A stretch of DNA of 64,000 nucleotides from Burkholderiales bacterium (lineage in GTDB: Bacteria; Pseudomonadota; Gammaproteobacteria; Burkholderiales; Burkholderiaceae_C). Positions 1 to 7,706 of the stretch are shown here, piece by piece (within the stretch, counting starts at the first letter, position 1; each line of letters opens with the position of its first letter). Made by a program: the position numbers and the translations under genes. The DNA is taken from NCBI GenBank assembly GCA_016223165.1, contig JACRPO010000005.1:868001-932000 (forward strand), in the 5' to 3' direction. Below the pieces are notes generated by a model. The model made no database searches and was not told the origin of the DNA. It was given only the letters and a program-made list of their open reading frames with translations.

Positions 1-233
1 TCGCGGGTGAAGTGGCCGGCGCCTTCGTCGCCGCGCGCGAAGCGCAGGCCGAAGGCGTCCCACCAGCTGCGGTAGTAGGCCTCGGCGCCGGCGTGGCCGC
101 GATAGGTGCGGCCCAGGGCCACGTCCTCGAAGACGCAGTCCGGGTGCAGCGTGGCGAGCGTCGCACCCATGTCGTGGGCGTTCTCGGCCTCGACGTGGGC
201 GGCGAGCAGGTCGCGGATGGCTTCGGGCGTCAT
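1..233 (-). CDS. SnoaL-like / NTF2-fold protein (3' part cut by window edge)
   Basis: The reading frame opens at ATG 233 and is still open at the window edge, giving the first 77 residues. They read as the N-terminus of a SnoaL-like polyketide-cyclase or ester-cyclase protein of the NTF2 fold: a first helix (IRDLLAAHVEAENAHD), then a strand with HPDCVFED and the turn YRGHAGAEAYYRSWWDAF. These proteins are small alpha+beta barrels with a hydrophobic pocket; the substrate cannot be told from the fold. The gene diverges from the MocR regulator at 310 with 76 bp between, so it is a plausible target of that regulator (inference). The catalytic part lies outside the window. Confidence 0.7.
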   Translation of the reverse strand, partial: MTPEAIRDLLAAHVEAENAHDMGATLATLHPDCVFEDVALGRTYRGHAGAEAYYRSWWDAFGLRFARGDEGAGHFTR

Positions 234-277
234 GGGTGGCTCCTCGTTTCGGGCGACGCGCTGCATTACGCCCTACC

Positions 278-319
278 ATTGGCCCTGCGAACAGTGCCAA
301 TCTGCGTCAATGTCATTGG
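278..319. promoter_or_regulatory. Three ATTGG boxes between divergent SnoaL-like and MocR genes
   Basis: ATTGGC at 278-283 and GCCAAT at 296-301 form an inverted pair with a 12-base spacer, and a third direct copy, ATTGG, lies at 315-319, 37 bases after the first and just inside the proposed MocR start. MocR/PdxR-type regulators usually bind repeated short boxes in their own divergent promoter, so this is a candidate operator. That it is bound is inference. Confidence 0.4.
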
Positions 320-1830
320 TCCACTTGGCCACCCCCCGGCGCGCTGCCGATGGCCGCGCGTGGCCTGTGCTGCTCGGCGAACGCGCGCTGGGCGAGTCGT
401 TGCAGCGCTGGCTCCACCGGTCGCTGCGGCTGGCCATCGCCAGCGGCAAGCTGGCGCCGGGGTCGACCCTGCCGGCAAGCCGCGCGCTCGCCGCGCAGCT
501 GCAGCTGTCCCGCGGCACCATCACCGCGGTCTACGACCAGTTGCTCGCCGAGGGCTGCGTGGTGGCCCGTCGCGGCAGCGGCACGGTCGTGAATCCGAAG
601 CTGCCGGACGACTGGCGCGTCTCGCCGCGCCGGAACCGATCCGGCGACGGCGGCGAGCGCGGGTCGACCTTCGAGCCGAGAACCTCGCTGGCGCGGTCCG
701 TCGCGCAGTGGGGAACGCCGTTCCCCTTGCTGACGAACGCCGGCGAGCAGGCTCCGCTGACGCCGCACCTGTGCGACTTCCGCTCGTTCCCGATCGACGT
801 GTGGCGGCGGCTGCATGCGCGCCAGCTGCGGCCGTCCCGTCTCGGCCTGCTCGGAGATGCCCCGGCGCAGGGCATTCCTGCGCTTCGCAAGGCGATCGCC
901 GAGCACCTCGCCATGGCGCGCGGCGTATCGGTCGCCGCCGAGCGGGTGGTCGTCGTGGCCAGCGTGCAGCAGGCCCTCGACATCGCCGCACGCCTGGTTC
1001 TCGCGCCGGCGGACCTCGCGTGGATGGAGGATCCGGGCTACCCGGGCGCCCGGCGGGTGATCGAGGCCATGGGCGCGGCGATCGCTGACGTGCCCATCGA
1101 TGTCCAGGGCATCGACGTCGAGCAAGGCATGTCGATCGCTCCCGCTGCGCGCTTCGCGTACGTGACACCGTCGCGCCAGGCGCCGCTCGGCGTCGCCCTC
1201 GCCCCGCAGCGCCGGCAGCGCCTGCTGGCGTGGGCGTCGAGCGTCTCGGCGTACGTCTTCGAGGACGACTACGACAGCGAATTCCGCTTCAATGCCCGTC
1301 CGGTGCCGGCGCTGAAGGCCGCGGACGCCGCCGATCGCGTCTTTCTCGCCGGCAGCTTCGGCAAGCTGATGTTCCCCGGGCTGCGGCTGTCCTACGTCGT
1401 TCCACCGGCCGCATTGCTGCCGACCTTCGTGGCCGCGCTGTCGATCACGGCGCGGCACCCCAACGCCGTGCTGCAGGCCGTGCTCGCGGAGTTCATCGAC
1501 AGCGGTGAACTCGACCGGCACGTCCGCCGCATGCGCCGCCTCTACGCCGCGCGCGCCGAGGCGCTGGCGGACGCCGCGCGCAGGCACTGGCAAGGCCAGC
1601 TCGCGTTGCCTGCGGCGCAGGCGGGCCTGGACATCACCGCGGCCCTCGTCGACGGCACGGGCGACGTCGACGCGGCGCGCCGGCTGCGCGCTGCGGGCCT
1701 CGGCCCACGCGCGCTGCGCGCGTATACCTCGACGCGGTGGATGCCGTGCGCGCTCGTCATGGGGTTCGCGGCGTTCAGCGAAGCCACCATCGAATCGGCG
1801 GTTCGCAAGGTGGCGCAGGTCCTTCGATGA
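310..1830 (+). CDS. MocR/PdxR family transcriptional regulator (GntR HTH + aminotransferase-like domain)
   Basis: A 506-residue regulator with an N-terminal GntR winged helix (about residues 20-90, with the helix-turn-helix ASRALAAQLQLSRGTITAVY) and a C-terminal fold-type I aminotransferase-like domain. The PLP site is visible: the aspartate-rich EDDYDSEF segment and the Schiff-base lysine in GSFGKLMFPGLRLSY. Family members use PLP or an amino-acid adduct as effector and often control vitamin B6, GABA or taurine genes. ATG 310 gives the usual family length; the frame stays open upstream to 106 but that part is not conserved. No Shine-Dalgarno precedes ATG 310. It diverges from the SnoaL-like gene, its likeliest target besides itself. 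Confidence 0.88.
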   Translation: MSLVHLATPRRAADGRAWPVLLGERALGESLQRWLHRSLRLAIASGKLAPGSTLPASRALAAQLQLSRGTITAVYDQLLAEGCVVARRGSGTVVNPKLPDDWRVSPRRNRSGDGGERGSTFEPRTSLARSVAQWGTPFPLLTNAGEQAPLTPHLCDFRSFPIDVWRRLHARQLRPSRLGLLGDAPAQGIPALRKAIAEHLAMARGVSVAAERVVVVASVQQALDIAARLVLAPADLAWMEDPGYPGARRVIEAMGAAIADVPIDVQGIDVEQGMSIAPAARFAYVTPSRQAPLGVALAPQRRQRLLAWASSVSAYVFEDDYDSEFRFNARPVPALKAADAADRVFLAGSFGKLMFPGLRLSYVVPPAALLPTFVAALSITARHPNAVLQAVLAEFIDSGELDRHVRRMRRLYAARAEALADAARRHWQGQLALPAAQAGLDITAALVDGTGDVDAARRLRAAGLGPRALRAYTSTRWMPCALVMGFAAFSEATIESAVRKVAQVLR

Positions 1831-1950
1831 CCGGCGGCCCAGAGGAACACGATGTCCGGAAATGTCCGCCTCCGGTCCGGCGCCGGCCCACCCGCGCGGC
1901 GCGGCGGTGGCACGATGGCGGCCTTCGCCACTCACCGAAGGACCCGCGCC

Positions 1951-2508
1951 ATGCAGACCGCCCTCGTGCTCATCGACGTCCAGCAGTCGTTCGCCCACCG
2001 CCCCTACTGGGACACCCGCGAGGTGCCGGCGTTCCTGGAACGCACGAACGCGCTCGTCGCCGGCGCCGCCGGGCGCGGAGTGCCGGTGCTGCGCATCTTC
2101 CACGTCGACGGGCCGCGCAGCGCCGACAACCCGTTCGCGGTCGAGAGCGGCCTCGTGCGCCCGCTCGACGGGCTGGCGCCGTTCGACGCCGCGGCCACGT
2201 TCGAGAAACACCGCCACAGCGCGCTCGTCGGCACCGGGCTCACGGTGTGGTTGCACCAGCACGGCATCCGGCGCCTCGTGATCGCCGGCATCCGCACCGA
2301 GCAATGCTGCGAAACGACGGCGCGCCACGCCAGCGACGAAGGCTTCGAGGTCGACTACGTCACCGAGGCGACGCTCACCTTCGCGATGCGCACGCCCACC
2401 GGCGCCACGCTCAGCCCCGAGCAGCTGCGCGAGCGCACCGACACCGTGCTGGCCGGCCGCTTCGCGACGATCTGCACCGTCGAGCAGGCGCTCCAGCGCG
2501 CCGCATGA
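1951..2508 (+). CDS. Isochorismatase-family cysteine hydrolase
   Basis: A 185-residue protein of the isochorismatase/nicotinamidase superfamily. The Asp-Lys-Cys triad can be placed: Asp in LVLIDVQQSF near the N-terminus, Lys in TFEKHRHSAL, and Cys in GIRTEQCCETTARHA. The segment EGFEVDYVTEAT after the cysteine is typical. Members hydrolyse isochorismate, nicotinamide, N-carbamoyl compounds or ureido acids; the substrate cannot be read here. ATG 1951 follows a GAAGGA ribosome-binding site by 9 bases and puts the first Asp at residue 8, as usual. The gene precedes a GlxA-type regulator by 67 bp on the same strand, a common pairing in which the regulator controls the hydrolase. Confidence 0.85.
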   Translation: MQTALVLIDVQQSFAHRPYWDTREVPAFLERTNALVAGAAGRGVPVLRIFHVDGPRSADNPFAVESGLVRPLDGLAPFDAAATFEKHRHSALVGTGLTVWLHQHGIRRLVIAGIRTEQCCETTARHASDEGFEVDYVTEATLTFAMRTPTGATLSPEQLRERTDTVLAGRFATICTVEQALQRAA

Positions 2509-2575
2509 CTGCGCAGGCGTTGCCGGGAGGTCGGCCGCCGCCCGGCCGGACCGGCTGGACGCCGCGGGGTGCCCG

Positions 2576-3547
2576 ATGATCGACATCGTCTTCGTCGTCC
2601 TGCCCGACACGCTGCTGCTCGACCTGGCCGGTCCGGCCGAGACCTTCCGCATCGCCAACCAGCAGCTCACGCGGCGCGGCCGGTCGCCGGCGTTCCGGCT
2701 TCGCTACGCCGGGCCGCAGCCCGAGGCCGCGACCTCGGTCGGCGCGACGCTGGCCGCGATCGAACCGCTGCCCCTGACCTTCGAGCATCCGAGCTGGATC
2801 GTGCTGCTCGGGCAACCGAGCGGGCGCGAGAGCGCGTTGCGGCGCCCGTTGCCGCGCGCCTGGTCCGACACGCGGCGCTGGCTCGCCGATCGCGTCGCGC
2901 CGCAGCTGGGCGACGGGCTGCGGCTCGTCACCGTCTGCGCCGGCGCGCTGCTCGCCGCCGATGCCGGGCTGCTGGCGGGCCGCGCCTGCACGACGCACCA
3001 CGAGATGCTGGCGCGGCTGGGCGAGATCGCACCCGCAGCGCAGGTGCAGGCGAACCGCGTCTTCGTCGTCGACGGGCCGGTCGCGACGAGCGCCGGCATC
3101 ACCGCCGGCATCGACCTCGCGCTCGCGCTCGTCGCCCAGACCTGCGGCGACGCCCTCGCGAGCGCGGTCGCGCAGACGATGGTGGTGTTCCAGCGTCGCG
3201 GGCCGGACGATCCCGAGTTGTCGCCGCTGCTCGCCGGGCGCAGCCACCTGCACCCGGCGGTGCACCGGGTGCAGGACGCGGTCTGCGAGCGACCCGCCGG
3301 CGCCTGGTCGCTGCCCGCGCTGGCTGCGGTCGCGCACGTCTCGACGCGCCACCTGGCGCGCCTGTTCCGCGAGCACGTCGGGCGCTCGCCGCGCGAGTAC
3401 GTCCAGAGCGTGCGCATCGCACTCGCCGAACGCGCGCTGCGCGAGGGCCAGCCGACGAAACGCGCGATCGCCGCCGCCGGCATCGGCGGCGACCGGCAGT
3501 GGCGCCGCCTGCGCGCACGCCGCGCCGGCGCGCCGCCCGGACCGTAG
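2576..3547 (+). CDS. GlxA-family transcriptional regulator (DJ-1/PfpI domain + AraC HTH)
   Basis: 323 residues in two parts. Residues 1-190 form a DJ-1/PfpI-like domain: FVVLPDTLLLDLAGPAETF at the start and TVCAGALLAADAGLLAGR, with the cysteine at the nucleophile elbow. The C-terminal part is AraC/XylS-type: the first helix-turn-helix is clear (VSTRHLARLFREHVGRSPREY), while the second is poor, ending GIGGDRQWRRLRARR instead of the usual GFG..S.F.R.F pattern, so it may be degenerate. Such regulators sense small amine or ureide compounds and regulate adjacent catabolic genes. It probably regulates the cysteine hydrolase just upstream (inference). Confidence 0.83.
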   Translation: MIDIVFVVLPDTLLLDLAGPAETFRIANQQLTRRGRSPAFRLRYAGPQPEAATSVGATLAAIEPLPLTFEHPSWIVLLGQPSGRESALRRPLPRAWSDTRRWLADRVAPQLGDGLRLVTVCAGALLAADAGLLAGRACTTHHEMLARLGEIAPAAQVQANRVFVVDGPVATSAGITAGIDLALALVAQTCGDALASAVAQTMVVFQRRGPDDPELSPLLAGRSHLHPAVHRVQDAVCERPAGAWSLPALAAVAHVSTRHLARLFREHVGRSPREYVQSVRIALAERALREGQPTKRAIAAAGIGGDRQWRRLRARRAGAPPGP

Positions 3548-3701
3548 CGGCACGCCTGCTCCCCCCGCGCGCCGCATCGTGTGACGGGTGAGGTCATGCC
3601 GGCGGTGGGATTGCATCCGTTCCGACACAGGGCGGCGACACGCCCGAAACACCTGTCCGCTGCAATGGGCTCCGTCAAGACACGCGCTCTCGGAGCTTTG
3701 C

Positions 3702-4568
3702 ATGGACCACCACGATCTCGGACTCGAACACGACCTGCGCCGCCTGCTCGCCACGGCCCAGAGCCGCCGTCGCTCGTTGCGCTGGCTCGCCGGTGCCGGC
3801 GCCCTCGCCCTGCTCGGCTGCGGGGGTGACGGCGACGACGACACCACCGGCACCACCACCACCACGTCGTCGGGCAGCAGCGGTTCCGGCAGCAGCGGCG
3901 GCGGCAGCACCAGCACCACCTGCTCCGTCGTTCCCGAGGAGACCGCCGGCCCCTACCCCGGCGACGGCTCCAACACCTCGGGCGGCAGCATCGCCAATGC
4001 GCTGGCGCTTTCGGGCATCGTGCGCAGCGACATCCGCAGCAGCGTCGCCGGCGCCAGCGGCACGGCGCAGGGTGTGCCGATGACGGTGGTCATCGACCTC
4101 GTCAACACCGGCGCCAGCTGCGCCGACCTCGCGGGCTACGCCATCTACCTGTGGCACTGCGACGCCGCCGGGCGCTACTCGATGTATTCGTCGGGCGTCA
4201 CGGCCGAGAACTACCTGCGCGGCGTGCAGGCCACCGGCAGCGACGGCACGGCGACCTTCACGACCATCGTGCCCGGCTGCTACAGCGGGCGCATGCCGCA
4301 CATGCACTTCGAGGTCTACCGCAGCACCGGCACGGCGACGCAATACACGAACAAGCTGCGCACCTCGCAGATCGCCTTCCCGACCGATGTCTGCAGCGCG
4401 GTCTACAACGGCTCGTCGCTGTACAGCGCGAGCATCACCAACCTGGCGCGGATCAGCTTCGCCACCGACAACATCTTCAGCGATGGCTACAGCACGCAGC
4501 TCGCCACCGTGACGGGCGACCTCACGAACGGCTACGTCGCCCGGCTGCAGGTGGGCATCGCCGCTTGA
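3702..4568 (+). CDS. Surface-anchored intradiol ring-cleavage dioxygenase family protein
   Basis: 288 residues related to the protocatechuate 3,4-dioxygenase core. Iron ligands are visible: a Tyr in WHCDAAGRYSMY, then Tyr and two His in PGCYSGRMPHMHFEVY, the usual 2-Tyr/2-His non-haem Fe(III) set. The N-terminus is unlike the cytosolic enzymes: a twin-arginine-like stretch RRRSLRW, a hydrophobic segment, then the lipobox LLGC (Cys about residue 43), followed by an acidic and a Thr/Ser/Gly linker of about 35 residues. It is therefore probably exported, perhaps by Tat, and lipidated. Start ATG 3702 follows a weak CGGAG. Aromatic substrate unknown; possibly extracytoplasmic lignin- or humic-type phenolics (inference). 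A two-component pair follows on the same strand. Confidence 0.82.
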   Translation: MDHHDLGLEHDLRRLLATAQSRRRSLRWLAGAGALALLGCGGDGDDDTTGTTTTTSSGSSGSGSSGGGSTSTTCSVVPEETAGPYPGDGSNTSGGSIANALALSGIVRSDIRSSVAGASGTAQGVPMTVVIDLVNTGASCADLAGYAIYLWHCDAAGRYSMYSSGVTAENYLRGVQATGSDGTATFTTIVPGCYSGRMPHMHFEVYRSTGTATQYTNKLRTSQIAFPTDVCSAVYNGSSLYSASITNLARISFATDNIFSDGYSTQLATVTGDLTNGYVARLQVGIAA

Positions 4569-4671
4569 CGGGAGCCCGGCCGGGTCGGGGCCGGGACCGG
4601 ATGGGGTCTCGGTGCCGCCCGGCTGGGTTACCTTCCGGCTGCGGCGCAATCGTGATGCCGCGGAGGAAGCC

Positions 4672-5367
4672 ATGACACGCTGCCTGCTCGTCGACGACGA
4701 CGCGGACATTCGCCAGACGCTTGGCCAGTACCTGCGCGGCTTCGGCCTGGAGTGCGACAGCGCCGCCGACGGCGAGCAGATGCGCCACACCTTGAAGGCC
4801 GGGCGCTTCGACCTCGTCGTGCTCGACCTCATGCTGCCGGGCGAGGACGGCCTCACGCTGCTGCGCTGGCTGCGCCAGAACACGAGCCTGCCGGTGATCA
4901 TGCTCACCGCGCGCGGCGACCCGGTGAGCCGCGTCGTCGGGCTCGAGATGGGTGCCGACGACTACGTGGCCAAGCCGTTCGAGCCGCGCGAGCTGGTGGC
5001 GCGCATCCAGGCCGTCGTGCGCCGCGGCACGCGTGTGGCCGAAGAGACGCAGCGTTTGGTGACGTTCGCCGGCTGGCGCTTTGACCGCATCGCGCGCCAG
5101 CTGCTGACGGCCGACGGCGTCGCGGTGGCCTTGTCGAGCGCCGAGTTCCGCCTGCTCGGCGCCTTCGTCGACCAGGCCGGGCGCGTGCTCAGCCGCGAGC
5201 GGCTGCTCGACCTGACGCGCGCCCCCGGCACCGAGGTGAACGACCGCAGCATCGACCTCGCCGTCTCGCGCCTGCGCACCAAGCTCGGCGATTCGCCCAG
5301 GGAGCCGAAGCTCATCCGCACCATCCGCGGCGAGGGCTATCTCTTCGACACCGAGGTGCAGCGGTGA
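4672..5367 (+). CDS. OmpR-family response regulator
   Basis: 231 residues: a receiver domain (about 1-118) with acidic pair in CLLVDDDADIR, phospho-acceptor Asp in VVLDLMLPGEDG, Thr in MLTARG and Lys in VAKPFEPREL, then a winged-helix DNA-binding domain (about 130-228) ending RLRTKLGDSP...IRTIRGEGYLF. ATG 4672 is preceded by GAGGAA, a good ribosome-binding site. Its stop overlaps the GTG start of the sensor kinase by 4 bases, so the two are translationally coupled. By subfamily it resembles OmpR; with no fixed target visible, the adjacent exported dioxygenase gene is a candidate. Confidence 0.92.
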   Translation: MTRCLLVDDDADIRQTLGQYLRGFGLECDSAADGEQMRHTLKAGRFDLVVLDLMLPGEDGLTLLRWLRQNTSLPVIMLTARGDPVSRVVGLEMGADDYVAKPFEPRELVARIQAVVRRGTRVAEETQRLVTFAGWRFDRIARQLLTADGVAVALSSAEFRLLGAFVDQAGRVLSRERLLDLTRAPGTEVNDRSIDLAVSRLRTKLGDSPREPKLIRTIRGEGYLFDTEVQR

Positions 5368-6707
5368 GCGCGCCGGCAGCGGCCCCGGGGGGCGCCAGCA
5401 CCACCGGGCCGTTGGCCTTCCTGCGCCGCTTCGACACGCTGGCGCTGCGGCTCTTCGTGCTCATGTGGGTGACGCTCGTGCTCAGCCATGCCGTCGCCCT
5501 GCTCGCCGTGCATGGCGTGCAGGCGCCACCCTCCCCACCCGGCGAAGGCATCGGTGTGCTGCCGCAGCGCTGGCCCGATGATCGCCGGCCCGGGTCGCCG
5601 GAAGATCGCCGGCCCGGAATGCCGGACGACGGCGCGCCGGGATTGCCGGACGCTCGCCCGCCCGGGATGCCGGACGATCGCCGGCCCACGCTGCCGGGAG
5701 ACTGGCGCCTCGGCCCGCCGCCCGGCGCCGGCGGCCCGCCGCTGCCGACCCTGGGCTCGTTGCCGCCGACCCCCGGCCTGCATTCGGACGCGGGCGCACG
5801 GGGTGCGCCGCAGCCCCTGCCCGCACGCGCGCTGGCGCTGGACTACGGCGTGCGGCTCATCGTCATCGCGCTCGCCGCCTGGTGGGGCGCGCGCTGGCTG
5901 GCGCGACCGGTGGCGTATCTCGTGACGGCCGCCGAGTCGCTCGGCGCCGGGTTGGCGCACGGGCAAGCCCCTGCGGCACTGGACGAGGAGGACGGCACGC
6001 GCGAGGTGCGCGCCGCGGCATCGGTGTTCAACCGCATGGCGGCGCAGATCCGGCAGCTGTTCGAGAGCCGCGGGCTGATGATGGCCTCGATCTCGCACGA
6101 CCTGCGCACGCCGCTCACGCGCATGCGCATGCGCCTCGAAACGACCGACGTGCCTGCCACGCTGCGCGAGCGCTGCATTGCCGACCTCGGCGAGATGAAC
6201 ACGCTCATCGACGCCGTGCTCGACATCTTTCGCGCCGCCACCGGGCCGGCGCGCGATGGGCAGCGCGTCGACATCGCGGCGCTGCTGCAGGCGCTCGTCG
6301 ACGATCATGCCGAACAGGGCCATCCGGTGCGCGCCGCGATCCCGAGCGCGCCGCTGGTGCTGCGCAGCGATGCGCTGGCGCTGCGCCGCATCGTCGACAA
6401 CCTCGTGGTCAATGCGCTGCGCTATGCCGGCAGCGCCGAGGTTTCGCTGGCGCAGGTGCGCGAGGGCGTGCGCATCACCGTCGACGATCGCGGCCCGGGC
6501 ATCGCCCCTGAGCGGCTCGCCGACGTGCTGCAGCCTTTCGTGCGGCTGGAGTCCTCGCGCAACCGCGCCACCGGTGGCGCCGGCCTGGGCCTGGCCATCG
6601 CGCACGAGCTGACGCAGGGCCTCGGCGGCACGCTGTCGCTGAACAATCGGGTGGGGGGTGGGCTCAGTGCCCAGGTGCTGCTGCCGGGGGCACGCGCCGC
6701 CGCCTGA
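5364..6707 (+). CDS. EnvZ-like sensor histidine kinase with proline-rich repeat in the periplasmic loop
   Basis: 447 residues, GTG start overlapping the response-regulator stop. Membrane segments at about 26-50 and 160-177 bracket a periplasmic loop of about 110 residues. Then HAMP (178-230), dimerisation domain with phospho-accepting His245 in SISHDLRTPLTRMRMRLE, and an ATPase domain with DDRGPGIAPE and GGAGLGLAI. The domain order and the short DHp match EnvZ. The periplasmic loop is odd: residues 74-121 are six 8-residue units of the pattern xxPGxPDD, and the rest is also rich in Pro and Gly, so it lacks a normal folded sensor domain. The signal sensed is unknown; it should phosphorylate the upstream regulator. 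Confidence 0.9.
   Translation: MSAPAAAPGGASTTGPLAFLRRFDTLALRLFVLMWVTLVLSHAVALLAVHGVQAPPSPPGEGIGVLPQRWPDDRRPGSPEDRRPGMPDDGAPGLPDARPPGMPDDRRPTLPGDWRLGPPPGAGGPPLPTLGSLPPTPGLHSDAGARGAPQPLPARALALDYGVRLIVIALAAWWGARWLARPVAYLVTAAESLGAGLAHGQAPAALDEEDGTREVRAAASVFNRMAAQIRQLFESRGLMMASISHDLRTPLTRMRMRLETTDVPATLRERCIADLGEMNTLIDAVLDIFRAATGPARDGQRVDIAALLQALVDDHAEQGHPVRAAIPSAPLVLRSDALALRRIVDNLVVNALRYAGSAEVSLAQVREGVRITVDDRGPGIAPERLADVLQPFVRLESSRNRATGGAGLGLAIAHELTQGLGGTLSLNNRVGGGLSAQVLLPGARAAA
5583..5726 (+). repeat. 24-bp in-frame tandem repeat in sensor kinase (PGMPDD units)
   Basis: Six 24-bp units encode RRPGSPED, RRPGMPDD, GAPGLPDA, RPPGMPDD, RRPTLPGD and WRLGPPPG. The inner units are most alike and the array decays at its 3' end, as expected for repeat expansion by slippage or unequal crossover. 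Confidence 0.85.
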
Positions 6708-6795
6708 TGCGCGCAGCGGCGCAGGCTCCGATCGAACCCGCGAAGATCGTCGAAGCCGCGGCGCCGCGAAAGAGGCCGATGCGGCCCGAGCCCGC

Positions 6796-7548
6796 TCAGG
6801 GCTGCAGCACGCGCACGCTGATCTCGGTCGGCTCGCTGTCGTAGGCGCGGCTTTGCGGCCTGAGCAGCGCGCGCGCCGAGACGGAACCCAGTTCGCCCTG
6901 CATCTCCACCGTGGCGGGAACGAAGCCGTCCGCCAGATCGCCCGCGTTGGGCGCCAGGTTGCCCAGCGCCGCGTAGGCGGCTGCCAGCGCCGCGTCGTCG
7001 TCGCGCGGCGGCGCCTCTTCCAGAGGCAGCCGGGGCATGGCCTCGTCGCCGCCATCGAGCACCGCCGCCGTGCGGTAGGCATCGGCTTCGGCGTCGGGGT
7101 CCATGTGCTCGCGGTCGATGATGGCCACGGCCATCTTCGATCGCAGGTTCGCCAGCCCCGCCGCCGACCAGTTGATGACCAGGTTCTCCAGCTGGTCGTG
7201 GGCGCGCCGCAGCACGTCCAGCGGAACCTTGTGCAGCACCTTCAGGCCCTTCTTCGCGATGGCCTGCTCGACGAAGACGAGATGGCGCATGGTCGTGCGC
7301 GTCTCGGGCAGCTCGTTCAGCAGCGCGGCGAGCTCGGTGCGCACGAGCATCGTTTCCTCGTGCCGCCGGCGCTTGTCGCCTTCGGCGCGGTCGGCCTTGC
7401 CGGCGGTGCCGGGCCGGGGCGCCGCGGTGCGCTCGGCCAGCACGACGTGCAGCGCGCCGCCCTGCTCGCGCTTGAGCGTGACCTCATGCCGGAAGAAGGC
7501 GGCGGCGAGCTGGCGCACGGGCGCCAGCCATCGGGTGAACGTCGACAT
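6796..7548 (-). CDS. Hypothetical protein, helical, unknown function
   Basis: 250 residues from ATG 7548; an in-frame TTG at 7578 would add 10 residues. I do not recognise a named family. The protein is hydrophilic with no signal peptide or membrane segment. A basic stretch (KADRAEGDKRRRHEE) precedes a helical region (TMRHLVFVEQAIAKKGLKVL, DVLRRAHDQLENLVINWSAAGL) and the C-terminal third is acidic (PLEEAPPRDDD). It stands alone: convergent with the sensor kinase and separated from the diguanylate cyclase by about 160 bp. Codon use is like its neighbours, so it is likely a genuine lineage-specific gene. Confidence 0.6.
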   Translation of the reverse strand: MSTFTRWLAPVRQLAAAFFRHEVTLKREQGGALHVVLAERTAAPRPGTAGKADRAEGDKRRRHEETMLVRTELAALLNELPETRTTMRHLVFVEQAIAKKGLKVLHKVPLDVLRRAHDQLENLVINWSAAGLANLRSKMAVAIIDREHMDPDAEADAYRTAAVLDGGDEAMPRLPLEEAPPRDDDAALAAAYAALGNLAPNAGDLADGFVPATVEMQGELGSVSARALLRPQSRAYDSEPTEISVRVLQP

Positions 7549-7706
7549 CGGGGGTTCGGTCGTCGGCGGCCGGTCCAAATGCCGGCCCTCGCCAAGGTTT
7601 CGGCCGACTCTAGGCAGCGCTTGAGCCCGCCCGCGCGATCAGGTGTTTCCGCGCGCATCTGCGCGGGGCCCGCTGTGGCAGCTGCTTACACCTGCCGCCC
7701 AAGCGG

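Noticed and set aside
313..2670. 785-residue open frame opposite the MocR and hydrolase genes
   Set aside because: High GC gives long stop-free frames on the opposite strand; it has Arg/Ala-rich, family-free sequence and overlaps two good genes.
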